DNA from: JANXQG01 sp963775975
GTDB taxonomy: Bacteria; Planctomycetota; Planctomycetia; Pirellulales; Thermoguttaceae
NCBI GenBank assembly: GCA_963775975.1
Contig: CAVZKX010000001.1
Coordinates: forward strand, 930,001-994,000
Reading direction: 5' to 3'
Length of the DNA: 64,000 nt
Shown: positions 1 to 9,091 of the stretch, piece by piece
Numbering within the stretch: the stretch's first letter is position 1
How the letters are laid out: each line of letters starts with the position of its first letter
Position numbers and translations under genes: made by a program
The notes under the pieces: model-generated
The model's database searches: none
What the model was told of the DNA's origin: nothing
Seen by the model: the letters and a program-made list of their open reading frames with translations, nothing else

Positions 1-948
1 TATGAGACCGCTCGAAAGCGCATTGGTTCCCCCAGATTGTGTGAAGCTGCCGCTCGCCGAGTGGCCGACGATCTCAACAACTGCCGACAGCCGACCGCTG
101 CCGCTGAGAGTATAGCTGCCGCTGTTGCTCGGTCCCGAGGAGAAATAACCGAAGTCGAGTTCTTTTGAGACAGAATGGGTCCCGCCCGATTGGTTGACTG
201 AACCGAGGTAACCCCAGCCGACAATCTCTGTCTGCGCGGACACACTTCCCGTGCCGCTGAGGAGCAAGGACCCGTTCCCGCCCCCGCCGATGCCATAGAA
301 AGTAGCGATGTGGATTCCGCCAGTTTGCGCAAAAACGGCGGTGCCGGGCGTCGGGCCTCCGCCGTGAGTTCCAAGGCTTTCAGATGGAGTCGAAAGCAGG
401 CCGTCGCTCAGCAGGTACGTTGCGCTGTTGTAGAACTGAATACCATTGGCAATCAAATTGGTTCCCGCGGACTGCGTGAAGGTGCTGGAATTTGTGACAG
501 TTTCCACACCCATCGTGATGAGACCAGTGCCTTTGAGTTCGTACGCACCATTCCCGAAGAAGCCAACATCCAATTGGCCGAGCAAAGGCGACTGAATGGT
601 TGTATTGGTGCCACCTGACTGCGTGAAGCTTCCCGGCCCAGTATAGCCGATGATTTCATTGAAATTCGTGGAGAGTTTTCCGGCGGTCATCACAACGGAA
701 CTCGTTCCCACGCTAGCGCCTACTAGCAGTTCATTATTGATCTCATTCTGGGTAACGGAAACCGTCCCGCCATTGACGACATAGGCTTGATCGTTGATCG
801 TAGGAATGTTGGGAGACCAGTTCGTGGCAACCGACCAATCGCCTGACTGGCTAGTCCACGTCACATCCGCGCGGACAGTGCGCGTGGAAGCTGCCAGCGT
901 CGCCAGAATAGACGCCAGGAGAACAGCTTTGACAACGCGCAATAACAT
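1..948 (-). CDS. Secreted FTQSGG-repeat protein, 3' end beyond window
   Basis: Reading the minus strand from an ATG at 948 gives an uninterrupted frame of 316 codons that runs off the window start. The first 30 or so residues form a signal peptide (MLLRVVKAVLLASILATLAA). After it comes a beta-rich, Gly/Ser/Thr-rich chain with a repeating unit of about 50 residues, each containing a form of GSFTQSGGTN. Repeats of this kind occur in exported planctomycete proteins that often end in a PEP-CTERM sorting signal; the C terminus is not visible here. Likely cell-surface or extracellular; no enzymatic motif is seen. The start is set by the signal peptide. Confidence 0.75.
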   Translation of the reverse strand, partial: MLLRVVKAVLLASILATLAASTRTVRADVTWTSQSGDWSVATNWSPNIPTINDQAYVVNGGTVSVTQNEINNELLVGASVGTSSVVMTAGKLSTNFNEIIGYTGPGSFTQSGGTNTTIQSPLLGQLDVGFFGNGAYELKGTGLITMGVETVTNSSTFTQSAGTNLIANGIQFYNSATYLLSDGLLSTPSESLGTHGGGPTPGTAVFAQTGGIHIATFYGIGGGGNGSLLLSGTGSVSAQTEIVGWGYLGSVNQSGGTHSVSKELDFGYFSSGPSNSGSYTLSGSGRLSAVVEIVGHSASGSFTQSGGTNALSSGLI

Positions 949-1276
949 TTTGTAACGCTTCTTAGAAAGGGCCAAAGAGAACGCGACTTGCCTTATCGAA
1001 TGAACCGGCTCGAATGCATTGTGGAGACAAGTCCGAATCGCAATTCCAATGGGGTACAGGCGGGCGACGCGCAAAGATCGAAGACTGCCTATGATATACC
1101 GAAGCTGACACTGGCGGCAAGTCTTTTTGAGCAAGAAAACGAAAAACGGGCCGAAAACATCCACGACTGAGAACAAGTCTGCCTGCTTTCTGGTTCCTTG
1201 GCCCGCGATCCGCATATCGTTAGAATACCGTCAACGCTTTCGCTCGCGGTTGCTTCGAAAAAAGTGGAGACACGCC
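949..1276. other. Gene-free stretch upstream of the secreted protein
   Basis: About 330 bases with no convincing gene. It should hold the promoter of the minus-strand secreted protein. I see no clear hairpin or repeat. Confidence 0.4.
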
Positions 1277-1333
1277 ATGATTATGCGAATTCCGAAATCC
1301 GTGCTCTTCCTCGCGGCGCTGGCCGCTTCGTGA
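1277..1333 (+). pseudogene. Possible truncated signal-peptide start
   Basis: An ATG at 1277 opens an 18-codon frame (MIMRIPKSVLFLAALAAS, then stop) that looks like the start of a signal peptide. It stops exactly where it overlaps the 3' part of the IS91-type transposase remnant on the other strand. One reading is an exported protein gene cut by insertion of that remnant. It may also be chance. Confidence 0.25.
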
Positions 1334-1628
1334 CGCTTATCAGAACGTCGCCCCCGCAGGTGTCCTCGTCAACGTATGTCAACTCCACCGGCTCGTCGGA
1401 AGCGGTGGCGGAGTCCACAGCGTTGCGAGGCGGGCGCAGTGTGGAAGGCTGCCACAGCTCGCAATGCCGCAGGATTCTCTCGATGACATCTACTTGCGGC
1501 GGCTCGATGAAGGCAAGCACCTTCATCTGGCCGTCGCAATGCTCGCACGTCAGCGGATCGACTCCGTAGACCCGCTTGATGAGCATGGCCCAGGTTTGGC
1601 TAGCGCGCGGCGGGAGCAAGGCCCTCAC
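1281..1628 (-). pseudogene. IS91-family transposase C-terminal remnant
   Basis: The 115-residue frame carries the C-terminal signature of IS91-type transposases: WAMLIKRVYGVDPLTCEHC, then GQMKVLAFIEPPQVDVIERIL. The paired cysteines are part of a zinc-binding segment. A full transposase has about 350-400 residues with the catalytic HUH part upstream; that part is absent, so this is a fragment. No terminal sequences are recognisable. Confidence 0.75.
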
Positions 1629-1635
1629 CCTGCCT

Positions 1636-1654
1636 CCTCTCCCTGAAGGAGAGG
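1636..1654. repeat. Short hairpin between IS remnant and PLP gene
   Basis: CCTCTCC and GGAGAGG are separated by five bases. The hairpin lies just past the stop of the minus-strand PLP gene. There is no T-run, so it is more a REP-like repeat than a strong terminator. Confidence 0.35.
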
Positions 1655-1664
1655 GAAGACGTTT

Positions 1665-3083
1665 CTAGCCCACCTTGCCGAGCGCCTGATCCAAGTCGGC
1701 AATCACGTCCGCCGGATGCTCCGCCCCCACGCACAGCCGCACCATATTGGGCGGAATGTGGGCCAGTTCGCGGCCCATCTCGCCCTGCTGCTGGTGCGTG
1801 GAAATCGTCGGGATCGTGGCCACGCTCTTGATGCGGCCCAAGTCGGTCGCCCGCCAGATGCGCTGCAAGGCGTCGAAGAACGTGCGGGCCTTCTCCGCGC
1901 CGCCGCGGACGCAGAAAGATAACAAATGTCCGTAACGGTTCACGGGCCGACGATACTGCTCATCGTGCTCTGCGTCCACCAGCCACATGTAGCGGCTGGC
2001 AAGCTCGTGCAGCGGATGGTCCGGCAGCCCCAAATACTGCACGCTCTCCACGCGCGGATGCCGCTGAAGGAACTCGGCCACCTGCATCGTGTTGCGGCTC
2101 ATGAGGTCTATCTTCGAGCGCAAGGTCCGCATGTCGTTGAGCGTCATGATCGCCTGCAAAGGGTGCAAGTTCGGGCCGAAGTCGCGGTTCTGCAAATACT
2201 TGATGCAGAGCGAGAAGTCGCTCTTGAGCTGCTCGTCGTCGATGTTCGTGATCAGATTCTTCCGGGCGATTACCGCCCCGCAGACGCCGAAACCGCTGCT
2301 TGTAAGTGTTTTGGTGGCCGATTGCACCACGATGTCGGCCCCGTGGCAGATCGGCCGCAAGAGTGCGGGCGTGGCCACGGTCGAATCGCAAATCAGCGGC
2401 AAGTTGTGGCTGTGGGCCAGGTCGGCCACCGCGCGGATGTCGAAAAAGCCTTGCTGCGGATTGCTCGGCAGTTCACCGTAGAGGAAGCGGGTATTCTCGT
2501 CGATCTTTTCCGCCCATTGATCGATGTCGGTAGCGTCCAGCACCCAGCGACATTCGATGTTTTGCTCCTGCATGAAGCGGACGGAGAACTGCTGGAACGT
2601 GCCGCCGTAGCATTGCGCCGTGGCGACGAAGTTCCGCGGCTCGCCGACGCGCTCCTTGACGCGGAGAAACGGCTGCACGGCGGTCATGATGGCTGACATG
2701 CCCGACGAAGTTGAGCAGCACGAGGTCTCGCCGTCGTAGCCGTAGCCCTCCAAGAGCGCGAGCGTCCATTCGTAGTAATACGTCGAGGGGTTGGCGATCC
2801 GCGAATAGGCCCAGGTGGGGATCTTGTACGAGAGCGCCGCGGCCATTTCGTCACAATCGCGATACGCCTGAGCGGTGCTCATGAAGATCGGCTCGATGAT
2901 CGCGCCCTGGTAGTCCTCGATGGCGTCGCGGACGGTATAGAGCCCATGCACGGCGATCGTGTCGAACCTCCATTTCTTCACGACCTCGCGGATGTAGCGA
3001 TTGCGTTCGGCCAGATATTGATTGTTGCGGTCGATGTGGGCCTGCATACCCGGTGTCATAACGACTTCGTCGGCGGCGGACAT
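1665..3083 (-). CDS. Cys/Met-metabolism PLP-dependent enzyme (trans-sulfuration family)
   Basis: 472 residues, in the size range of O-acetylhomoserine sulfhydrylase / cystathionine gamma-synthase enzymes. The Schiff-base lysine lies in SATKTLTSSGFG, preceded by the conserved Asp of LICDSTVATPALLRP. The substrate pocket motif YSRIANPSTYYYEW and the TSSGMSAI PLP-phosphate loop are present. These cytosolic enzymes catalyse beta- or gamma-replacement or elimination on Cys/homoserine derivatives; the exact substrate cannot be read from sequence. It stands alone, divergent from the MoxR gene. ATG at 3083 is the only start that keeps the usual N-terminal length. Confidence 0.85.
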   Translation of the reverse strand: MSAADEVVMTPGMQAHIDRNNQYLAERNRYIREVVKKWRFDTIAVHGLYTVRDAIEDYQGAIIEPIFMSTAQAYRDCDEMAAALSYKIPTWAYSRIANPSTYYYEWTLALLEGYGYDGETSCCSTSSGMSAIMTAVQPFLRVKERVGEPRNFVATAQCYGGTFQQFSVRFMQEQNIECRWVLDATDIDQWAEKIDENTRFLYGELPSNPQQGFFDIRAVADLAHSHNLPLICDSTVATPALLRPICHGADIVVQSATKTLTSSGFGVCGAVIARKNLITNIDDEQLKSDFSLCIKYLQNRDFGPNLHPLQAIMTLNDMRTLRSKIDLMSRNTMQVAEFLQRHPRVESVQYLGLPDHPLHELASRYMWLVDAEHDEQYRRPVNRYGHLLSFCVRGGAEKARTFFDALQRIWRATDLGRIKSVATIPTISTHQQQGEMGRELAHIPPNMVRLCVGAEHPADVIADLDQALGKVG

Positions 3084-3101
3084 TGTATGCTCCTTGTATC
3101 A

Positions 3102-3174
3102 AAGCCCGACGCTGCAAGCGAGTGGGGATGGTTATCATTCGCCTCGGGTTCCCACGCGCTTGCGCGTCGGGCTT
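3102..3174. repeat. Pirellulales-type inverted repeat (AAGCCCGACGC)
   Basis: AAGCCCGACGC at 3102-3112 is matched by its reverse complement at 3164-3174. The inner arms (GCAAGCG, CGCTTGC; GTGGG, CCCAC) extend the palindrome. I recognise this as a dispersed intergenic repeat frequent in Pirellulales genomes. It lies between the divergent PLP and MoxR genes. Confidence 0.6.
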
Positions 3175-3243
3175 CGATCTGATTTGCGGCATTATACCAC
3201 GACGAAGATTGACAGCGATCGGGCCATCTCCTAGAATCCGCGC

Positions 3244-4278
3244 ATGACGGAAACCACTACTCCTTCTCCTGAAGACCTGGCCGCCGTCGCGCGCTGCAAG
3301 GCGACGTTCGACCACATCCGCGCGGACTTGGCCACTGTGATCGTCGGCCAGAGCGAAGTGATCGAGCAACTGCTCATCGCCATCCTCGCTCGCGGACACG
3401 CGATGCTGGAAAGCACGCCGGGCGTGGCGAAGTCGCTTCTCGTCAGCTCGCTCGCCGAGGCTGCTCAGCTCAGCTTCAGGCGGATTCACTGCACGCCCGA
3501 TCTCCTGCCGAACGATATTGTCGGCACGCAAGTCCTTCACGAGGACCCCGAGTCGCGGCGACGGCATTACCAATTCCAGCCTGGCCCGCTCTTCGCAAAT
3601 CTGCTGCTGGCCGACGATATCAATTGCACGCCTCCGAAAACGCAATCAGCGATGCTTGACGCGATGCACGACCGGCAGATCACATCAGCCGGGCAGGAAT
3701 ACAAACTGCCCGAACCATTCTTCGTGCTGGCGACGCGGAACGCCTTGGAGCAGGAAGATGCGTACGCCTTGCCCGCGCCCGAGCTCGATCATTTCCTCTT
3801 ATATATAAAGACTGATTATCCCAAGCCGGCCGAAGAATGGGAGATCGCCCGGCGATTCTCAATGAGTCCGCCGGGCCGCATCGCCGCGTCCCTCAGCGGC
3901 GAAGACGTGCTCGAGTCGCAGCGGTTGGTCGAGCGCCTGCCGGTGAACGAACAGGTGCTGGGCTATGCCTGGGCGCTTGTCCGCGCCACGCGGCCTGGCA
4001 CACCGGAAGCGGCGACATTCGTCGACAAGTGGATCGCCCGAGGCGCCGGGCCGCGCGGCTTGCTCGCGCTCGTCACCTGTGCCAAGGCCCGCGCAGTCCT
4101 TCACGGCCGCGCCCTGGCAACCGTCGGCGACATTCAATGCCTAATTAAACCTGCCTTGCGGCACCGCATTGCCGGCAATTTCGCCGCGCAGGCGAGCAAT
4201 CTCGAAAGCGACCGGTTGATCGATATATTGCTGGAGGACGTTCCCTCGGACGTGATTTACCTGCCGCCCTCAGGCTGA
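3244..4278 (+). CDS. MoxR-like AAA+ ATPase with degenerate active-site residues
   Basis: 344 residues with MoxR architecture: P-loop STPGVAKS (57-64), Walker B LLLADDIN (120-127), sensor 1 ATRN (163-166) and a C-terminal lid. MoxR proteins usually act as chaperones with von Willebrand A-domain partners; none is adjacent. Three key positions differ from the family norm: the Walker B glutamate is Asp125 (DDIN for DEIN), the following Arg is Cys128, and the Arg of the LDRF motif is His183 (LDHF). It may hydrolyse ATP slowly or be a non-catalytic paralogue. ATG at 3244. A hairpin terminator lies about 80 bases after the stop. Confidence 0.85.
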   Translation: MTETTTPSPEDLAAVARCKATFDHIRADLATVIVGQSEVIEQLLIAILARGHAMLESTPGVAKSLLVSSLAEAAQLSFRRIHCTPDLLPNDIVGTQVLHEDPESRRRHYQFQPGPLFANLLLADDINCTPPKTQSAMLDAMHDRQITSAGQEYKLPEPFFVLATRNALEQEDAYALPAPELDHFLLYIKTDYPKPAEEWEIARRFSMSPPGRIAASLSGEDVLESQRLVERLPVNEQVLGYAWALVRATRPGTPEAATFVDKWIARGAGPRGLLALVTCAKARAVLHGRALATVGDIQCLIKPALRHRIAGNFAAQASNLESDRLIDILLEDVPSDVIYLPPSG

Positions 4279-4355
4279 GTGGAAGATCGGCGTCAAAGGC
4301 ATAGGCACAGGGTTGGCTTTTGGTAATCGAAATGGGTTTGGGCCAACAAACGAAC

Positions 4356-4389
4356 AAGGCCCAGTAGTCGTAAGTGATTACTGGGCCTT
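4356..4389. terminator. Hairpin terminator beside the left att copy
   Basis: Perfect 11-bp stem AAGGCCCAGTA / TACTGGGCCTT with a 12-base loop. T-rich sequence follows on both strands, so it can stop moxR transcription rightward. It may have been the original terminator of tRNA-Asp, since it lies just past the displaced tRNA 3' end. Confidence 0.75.
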
Positions 4390-4400
4390 ATTTTACGTCA

Positions 4401-4445
4401 GCGAGGGCGACGGGGGTCGAACCCGCAACCACCGGATCGACAGTC
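4401..4445. repeat. attL: duplicated 3' part of tRNA-Asp
   Basis: These 45 bases repeat 60528-60572 in the same orientation with two mismatches (4415-4416). They contain the acceptor, T-arm and part of the anticodon arm of the intact tRNA-Asp at the right end. After 4445 the similarity stops. This is the classic footprint of a tRNA-targeting tyrosine integrase. Confidence 0.92.
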
Positions 4446-4575
4446 TAGTGCCGCAATGGTTCTGCCGCATTTCAGCCGCATTGGTTTCGCGTCGCAAACC
4501 CTTGTATATCATTGACTTAGGCATACAAGCCGTTAAAATACATCGGTCTGGCATTGCGGTCAAATTGATCAATAC

Positions 4576-4596
4576 TGTCCCCAAAATGTCCCCAAA
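4576..4596. promoter_or_regulatory. Left integrase arm-type site
   Basis: Two copies of TGTCCCCAAA in tandem (the unit repeats after 11 bases). The whole 21-base block recurs with one mismatch at 60435-60455, just inside the other end. It touches the integrase start codon, so integrase binding here could also repress its own gene. Confidence 0.7.
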
Positions 4597-5863
4597 TGGC
4601 TTCCCTCGAAAATCGAAACGGCAGTTGGCGGGTTATTTTCAGGCACAAGGCAATGAAGCGGCACTTCACGATCGGTGATGTATCGACATCCGATGCCGCC
4701 GCGTACAAGGCGTCCACCGAGGAATTGTTGAGGCTCCTTAATCGGAACCTCGTCAGCATTCCTGCCGGGTACAGCATCGAAGAGTTTTTGTTCCACCGAG
4801 GCAAGCCGCCTGTCAAACTCGCGGACCGCCAGGAATTGACTCTAGCTGAACTCAAAGAAGCCTATCTTACGTCGCAGCAGAAGAAACTTGAACCGACAAC
4901 CCTCGACGCGATCAAGTTGCATTTCGGCCACCTGGAGCGCGTTTTGGGAAAACCGGTGGTCCAGCAGATTAGCAGGCCCGATCTTCAGAACTACGTCAAT
5001 AGACGCTCCGAAGAGTGGATCGACCCGAACGTCTACCGCCGGGCACGCCGATCGAAACAAGTGGGGCGAAAGAAATCCAAGAAGGTTGAACCCGACAAGC
5101 CGAAACGTCATCCGTCGCCAGCTACGGTCAAGAAGGAGATCATCAGCCTACGAACGGCCTGGAATTGGGCAAGGCGGCAGCTTAATTTGGCGGAGGAGTT
5201 TCCCGGCGGAAAACTGGATTTCGCCAAGATCGAAGAAGGCTTACCCTTCATGACTTGGGACGAGGCCGAACGGCGAATTGCGGCCGGTGACGATCCGGAG
5301 AAGGTCTGGAATTGTCTGTACTTGCGTCCCGCGGAGATTGCCGAATTGTTGGAATGCGTGAAGGCCAGGCTGGTCAGCCCGTGGGTACTGCCGATGTTCG
5401 TTTTTGCTGCCTACACCGGTGCCCGCCGGTCGGAGATTGTCCGGGCGTTGCCCTCCGACATCGACCTGCACAATGGATTCATTACGCTGCGGGAACGGAA
5501 GCGGGATAAGTCCAAGACCACGACCCGGCGCGTCCCGATTGCTCCCGCTCTTCGTCAGAGCCTAGTCCAATGGATGAAGCAGCGGGCGAATGGCAAGACG
5601 CTATTCTGCAAGTCGGATGGAAAAGCCATCGCCCCACGGGAAGCCCATAATTTCTTCCACAGGGCGATTCGCAAATCGAAATGGGCGGTTATTCGAGGCT
5701 GGCACACGCTTCGGCACAGTTTCGTCAGCGCCTGCACTCCCGTGGCGTAGATCAACGAATGATCCAGGAATGGTGCGGACACATGTCGGCCGAAATGTCC
5801 CGTCGCTACGCCCATCTTTGGCCATCGTCGCAACAGGAGGCGATCAGGTCGGTATTCGGGTGA
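4596..5863 (+). pseudogene. int: Tyrosine recombinase (element integrase), frameshifted
   Basis: Phage-type integrase. The N-terminal arm-binding and core-binding parts are followed by the catalytic domain with the first Arg in YTGARRSEIV and box II HTLRHSF. The frame then ends at 5750. The continuation, RGVDQRMIQEWCGH and the nucleophile Tyr in RRYAHLWPS, is in another frame up to 5863; a single missing base near 5733 explains this. As read, the protein lacks its tyrosine. Full length would be about 422 residues. It lies 150 bp from attL, the usual place for the enzyme that moves the element. ATG at 4596. Confidence 0.88.
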
Positions 5864-6033
5864 GGAGCAGCCCGTTATGCCACCCGTAGGAAATAAATGC
5901 CCAACCGCCTGATGCCTTCCGCGGTTCTCGACAGACGGCGGATTCGAAGCGAGAATGCTAGTCGTTGTAAAGTGCCTCATCGGCGCTGATGCTAGACGGT
6001 ACGGATGAGACAAACAGACAGGCGAGATAGGTA

Positions 6034-6483
6034 ATGGTATTCAAGCGACCGCTGGGAAAAATGCCGGCACGTTTTGCACTTTTCTATTGTCCTTATGACG
6101 ATGTGCAGGTCGAGAGGTGCCCGAATTGCGGAGTCCTGACGGAATTGGATAAAGTGCCCCTCGTATTGGACCTCGAAAATGACCTGACGAGGATGGTGCT
6201 GCGGCACCTTTGTCGGCATTGCCCCCTATGCGACATGCTCATTGTCGGCGTCCGCGATTTACATGAACATGTAGACTCGATTCTGGGGGCGGCCGGCCCC
6301 GAAGACGTAGACAACGAGCCTCTATGGCTTGGGAGTGATTTTGAAGTGATAGGCACCGTTGAGCGGGTGGATTGGTGGCGGATAGGCCCGACCGGAAAAT
6401 GGCCGCAGGATTTAAGCGATGTCATGCACGAATTCAAGGACTGCATTCTCTTTGTGCTGGATGATGAACCGTGGCGTAGCTAA
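6034..6483 (+). CDS. Small zinc-ribbon-like protein of unknown function
   Basis: 149 residues, no family recognised. CPYDDVQVERCPNCG near the N terminus and CRHCPLC near residue 60 give six cysteines that could bind one or two zinc ions. The rest is acidic with several Trp. A second in-frame ATG at 6061 would give a protein nine residues shorter. It lies between the integrase and the convergent end of the transfer operon. Confidence 0.55.
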   Translation: MVFKRPLGKMPARFALFYCPYDDVQVERCPNCGVLTELDKVPLVLDLENDLTRMVLRHLCRHCPLCDMLIVGVRDLHEHVDSILGAAGPEDVDNEPLWLGSDFEVIGTVERVDWWRIGPTGKWPQDLSDVMHEFKDCILFVLDDEPWRS

Positions 6484-6537
6484 CGCCCCGGACGGAAGCG
6501 GTACGGCTGCAAACGATAGTGCGGCCGCCCGCTCGAA

Positions 6538-7758
6538 TCACCGCGACTTCTGGTAGATGGGATTTGGATCGAACATTCCGCGAAACAATCCGTCCTTCAG
6601 GTAGTTCATTCGACGAATGATCTGCGGCCTACCATTCCGGACAGAAATTGCCGCCTCATCGGGGCGAAGGTTAAGCAATTGAGTGGGCTCAAAGCCGCAG
6701 TAAGCGCCAAGCTCGCTTGCCGATCCGTAGTGCCCGAGTCCAAATGACATGATCACCTCGCAGTTGTCGAGAATAGTTGACCAATCGGCAGGATACCGTG
6801 ATTTCAATTGGGCTAAATTCTGCCACACTGTGACGAGCAGAAGGCCGTACGCCCTCATCAAAGTCGTCGCAGTAAGCAGGGGAGGAAATGTCCCAAGTTG
6901 CGCCGCTTCTTCGAGAATGAAGAGCGTTCGGTGCTCTGGTTGACACTGACGCTTGAGGATAGTGTTCAACAGAACTCCGACCCACACGCGCAGTAAAGCG
7001 CGATGGCTATTTAGCTTTTCTGGCGGGATAATGATATAGATAGTCAGTGGCTCGCCCAAAAGGAGTTTCCGCAGGCTGATAGTGGAATCTTCCATTGATC
7101 GAGCTATATCATCCGCTCCCATGCATTTAACATGCGACTGCGCTGTAGCCAGAACACATGGGCGGGTCTCCTTGTCAGGAGTACTCAAAAAACCAACAAA
7201 TTCGTCGTGGGCCAAACGGGAGCCTTCTCTCCTGTTGTCGAGCAGGCTGGCTAGGTGCATTGGTAGGTCATCGGCATAAAGAAGTTGTTGCAGCTTTCTA
7301 AAACTTGGCTTGCCGCTCCACACCATATGCGCAATTAGCCCAGAATTGAGCCCGTTGGACGTCAACGTCCAAAACGGCTCCTTCCGGGACTCGTGCCCTT
7401 CGCTTAAGTAACTGGCGAACATCTCCGCGTCGCTCTCCAAACGGCAGCCCGGAAGCGCGAAGTAATCGAATGGGTTTAAGGCATCTGTTCTTTCCCCGAA
7501 TGGTCGAAGAGCCGCCACTTGGCCAAATCTACGGCGATGTCGCGCCGTAACCGCGTAGAGTTCACCCTTCGGATCGACGACAATCACAGACCCCTTGTGG
7601 TGAAGAATATTGGGAATAACAAAGTCTCGACCTTTGCCAGAGCCAGTTGGGGCGATTAGGGCCACAGGTGCCTCTCCGCAGTGCGTCAAGAGCCCCTGCT
7701 GGCTGCCGTTCTGGACGAGACCACGATTTGCTGCTTCGCGTTCGTAGCCGATAAGCAT
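6538..7758 (-). CDS. VirD4/TraD-like type IV coupling ATPase
   Basis: 406 residues. P-loop APTGSGKGRDFVIPN lies near residue 40, followed by VVDPKGELYAVTA and Walker B FILEEAAQLG near 275, the layout of the soluble domain of type IV secretion coupling proteins. These hexameric ATPases link the relaxase-DNA complex to the transfer channel. No N-terminal membrane segments are present; the small membrane proteins upstream might supply the anchor. It is the last gene of a minus-strand operon starting at 12724, 17 bases after the preceding HTH gene. Confidence 0.82.
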   Translation of the reverse strand: MLIGYEREAANRGLVQNGSQQGLLTHCGEAPVALIAPTGSGKGRDFVIPNILHHKGSVIVVDPKGELYAVTARHRRRFGQVAALRPFGERTDALNPFDYFALPGCRLESDAEMFASYLSEGHESRKEPFWTLTSNGLNSGLIAHMVWSGKPSFRKLQQLLYADDLPMHLASLLDNRREGSRLAHDEFVGFLSTPDKETRPCVLATAQSHVKCMGADDIARSMEDSTISLRKLLLGEPLTIYIIIPPEKLNSHRALLRVWVGVLLNTILKRQCQPEHRTLFILEEAAQLGTFPPLLTATTLMRAYGLLLVTVWQNLAQLKSRYPADWSTILDNCEVIMSFGLGHYGSASELGAYCGFEPTQLLNLRPDEAAISVRNGRPQIIRRMNYLKDGLFRGMFDPNPIYQKSR

Positions 7759-7775
7759 GGCCTGCTCCTTCCTTC

Positions 7776-8072
7776 TTACTTCGACTGATGCGGCAAAGCG
7801 TTACGACGTTCCGTTTGAGGAGGCAACAGCCCTTCCCTCTGATATCGAAGCAACTCGTCGTGACTGACGACCCACCGTGCATGGGCACCGCGTCCGGATA
7901 GCTTCTTATCGGCGTGAATACGGCAACGCCGGGCCCATTCCCTGACCGTAAACCGGTCTCGTCCGACGAGTCGCGCAAATTCTTCGATTTCATAGAAGTC
8001 CTTGACTTGCTGACGCTCTACCAATGCAGCAAGCAAGGACTCGATCCTGTCCAAACGTTCGTCGTGCGTCAT
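7776..8072 (-). CDS. Helix-turn-helix protein (MerR/excisionase-like)
   Basis: 98 residues. YEIEEFARLVGRDRFTVREW followed by RWVVSHDELLRYQ resembles the winged HTH of the MerR/excisionase superfamily. The N terminus (RLDRIESLLAALVERQQV) is a probable coiled coil. Within the transfer operon it may regulate the operon or help excision. Confidence 0.65.
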   Translation of the reverse strand: MTHDERLDRIESLLAALVERQQVKDFYEIEEFARLVGRDRFTVREWARRCRIHADKKLSGRGAHARWVVSHDELLRYQREGLLPPQTERRNALPHQSK

Positions 8073-8236
8073 TGCTTAATTAAATGGTTTGAGTTGTGGT
8101 GTTTTCCTGGCCACGGCAATCCGGTCTCGCCGAACTGATAAGTCTCTGGTCCTGAATTGTGTCGCCTCGTGGCACGGCGGGGCGGAAAAAAGCGAAGCCG
8201 CGAAGTCATCCTGCCCCGCCGCCCGGCAACATGCTG

Positions 8237-8410
8237 TTACTTGAAAAGCAAGTAGACGCCGTATGCCATCAGCGGAAAGCCGATGAGCACGGGGGCCAGG
8301 AAGAACCCGACCACGATATATATGGTTCCGGCCAGCTTGTGGCCGCCGTTTTTGTTGACGTTATGTGCGCCGTTCATCAATTGACGAACGATGAAGTTGA
8401 TGTCTGACAT
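8237..8410 (-). CDS. Small membrane protein in transfer operon
   Basis: 57 residues from ATG 8410, which has an AAAGG ribosome site upstream; the longer reading from 8476 has none. The C-terminal half is hydrophobic (two short segments around IYIVVGFFLAPVLIGFPLM), so an inner-membrane peptide is likely. Family not recognised. Confidence 0.55.
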   Translation of the reverse strand: MSDINFIVRQLMNGAHNVNKNGGHKLAGTIYIVVGFFLAPVLIGFPLMAYGVYLLFK

Positions 8411-8478
8411 GATCGAACCTTTCAAAACGGGGTTAATGATAAAACTGACAAACGAGAGATCTTTAGTGCCAGTCACTG

Positions 8479-8973
8479 TTACTGGAGCAATCCAGCCTTT
8501 TGCATCCGGCTATCAAACGCGGAAGCTTCTGTGGTCAAAACTTGGCACAGTACCTTGAAAATCTGCGGATGAAGACCCGGTGTAGGCACCCGGTAGTTGA
8601 GCGCGAACAAGGCCGATCCGTCATCGCCAATCGCCACATGCCAAGCAACGAAAGGTCGGACATTGCGCTCAAGCATGTAGCCTAAGACAGGCGCCGGTAT
8701 TTCTTTTGCGGGAATGGTAACGGAACTCATTGCCATGAAGCTCACGTAGGCTCCACGATCGACAATGCTTACCATCACCGCGCGAGCCTGAACGATTGGG
8801 TCCTCGAATTGCAGGCAAATCCTGCCGTCGTTCGACCGGCTATGAACGGACAAGCGTAGCTGCTGGCAGCAGTTCTCAATAGCGCTATTAGCGGCGTTGG
8901 TGGACCAGCGATCGCTCACCGCCGACATGATGTCGGAAGCAACGCCGTCGAAGAGATCGTTCAATAAGCTCAT
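8479..8973 (-). CDS. Hypothetical protein, transfer operon
   Basis: 164 residues, soluble, mixed alpha/beta. The central pattern (strands around RLSVHSRSNDGRICLQFED and YVSFMAM, then a helix-rich C terminus) resembles small YbjN-like chaperone folds, but I do not recognise it firmly. No catalytic motif. Its position among coupling-protein genes suggests a transfer accessory. Confidence 0.5.
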   Translation of the reverse strand: MSLLNDLFDGVASDIMSAVSDRWSTNAANSAIENCCQQLRLSVHSRSNDGRICLQFEDPIVQARAVMVSIVDRGAYVSFMAMSSVTIPAKEIPAPVLGYMLERNVRPFVAWHVAIGDDGSALFALNYRVPTPGLHPQIFKVLCQVLTTEASAFDSRMQKAGLLQ

Positions 8974-9091
8974 GTGGTTTCCCTCTTAATCAAATACAAT
9001 CTGATGATTTGGCAGCACTCATTTGTCTGCGAACTGATTACATTTCTCGGCCGTTATCGATCTCACGCAGAGCCACTTCGGCTGCTGAGCA

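Noticed and set aside
1926..2696. 256-codon open frame opposite the PLP enzyme
   Set aside because: Antisense shadow of a high-GC gene with a known fold; no ribosome site or recognisable protein.
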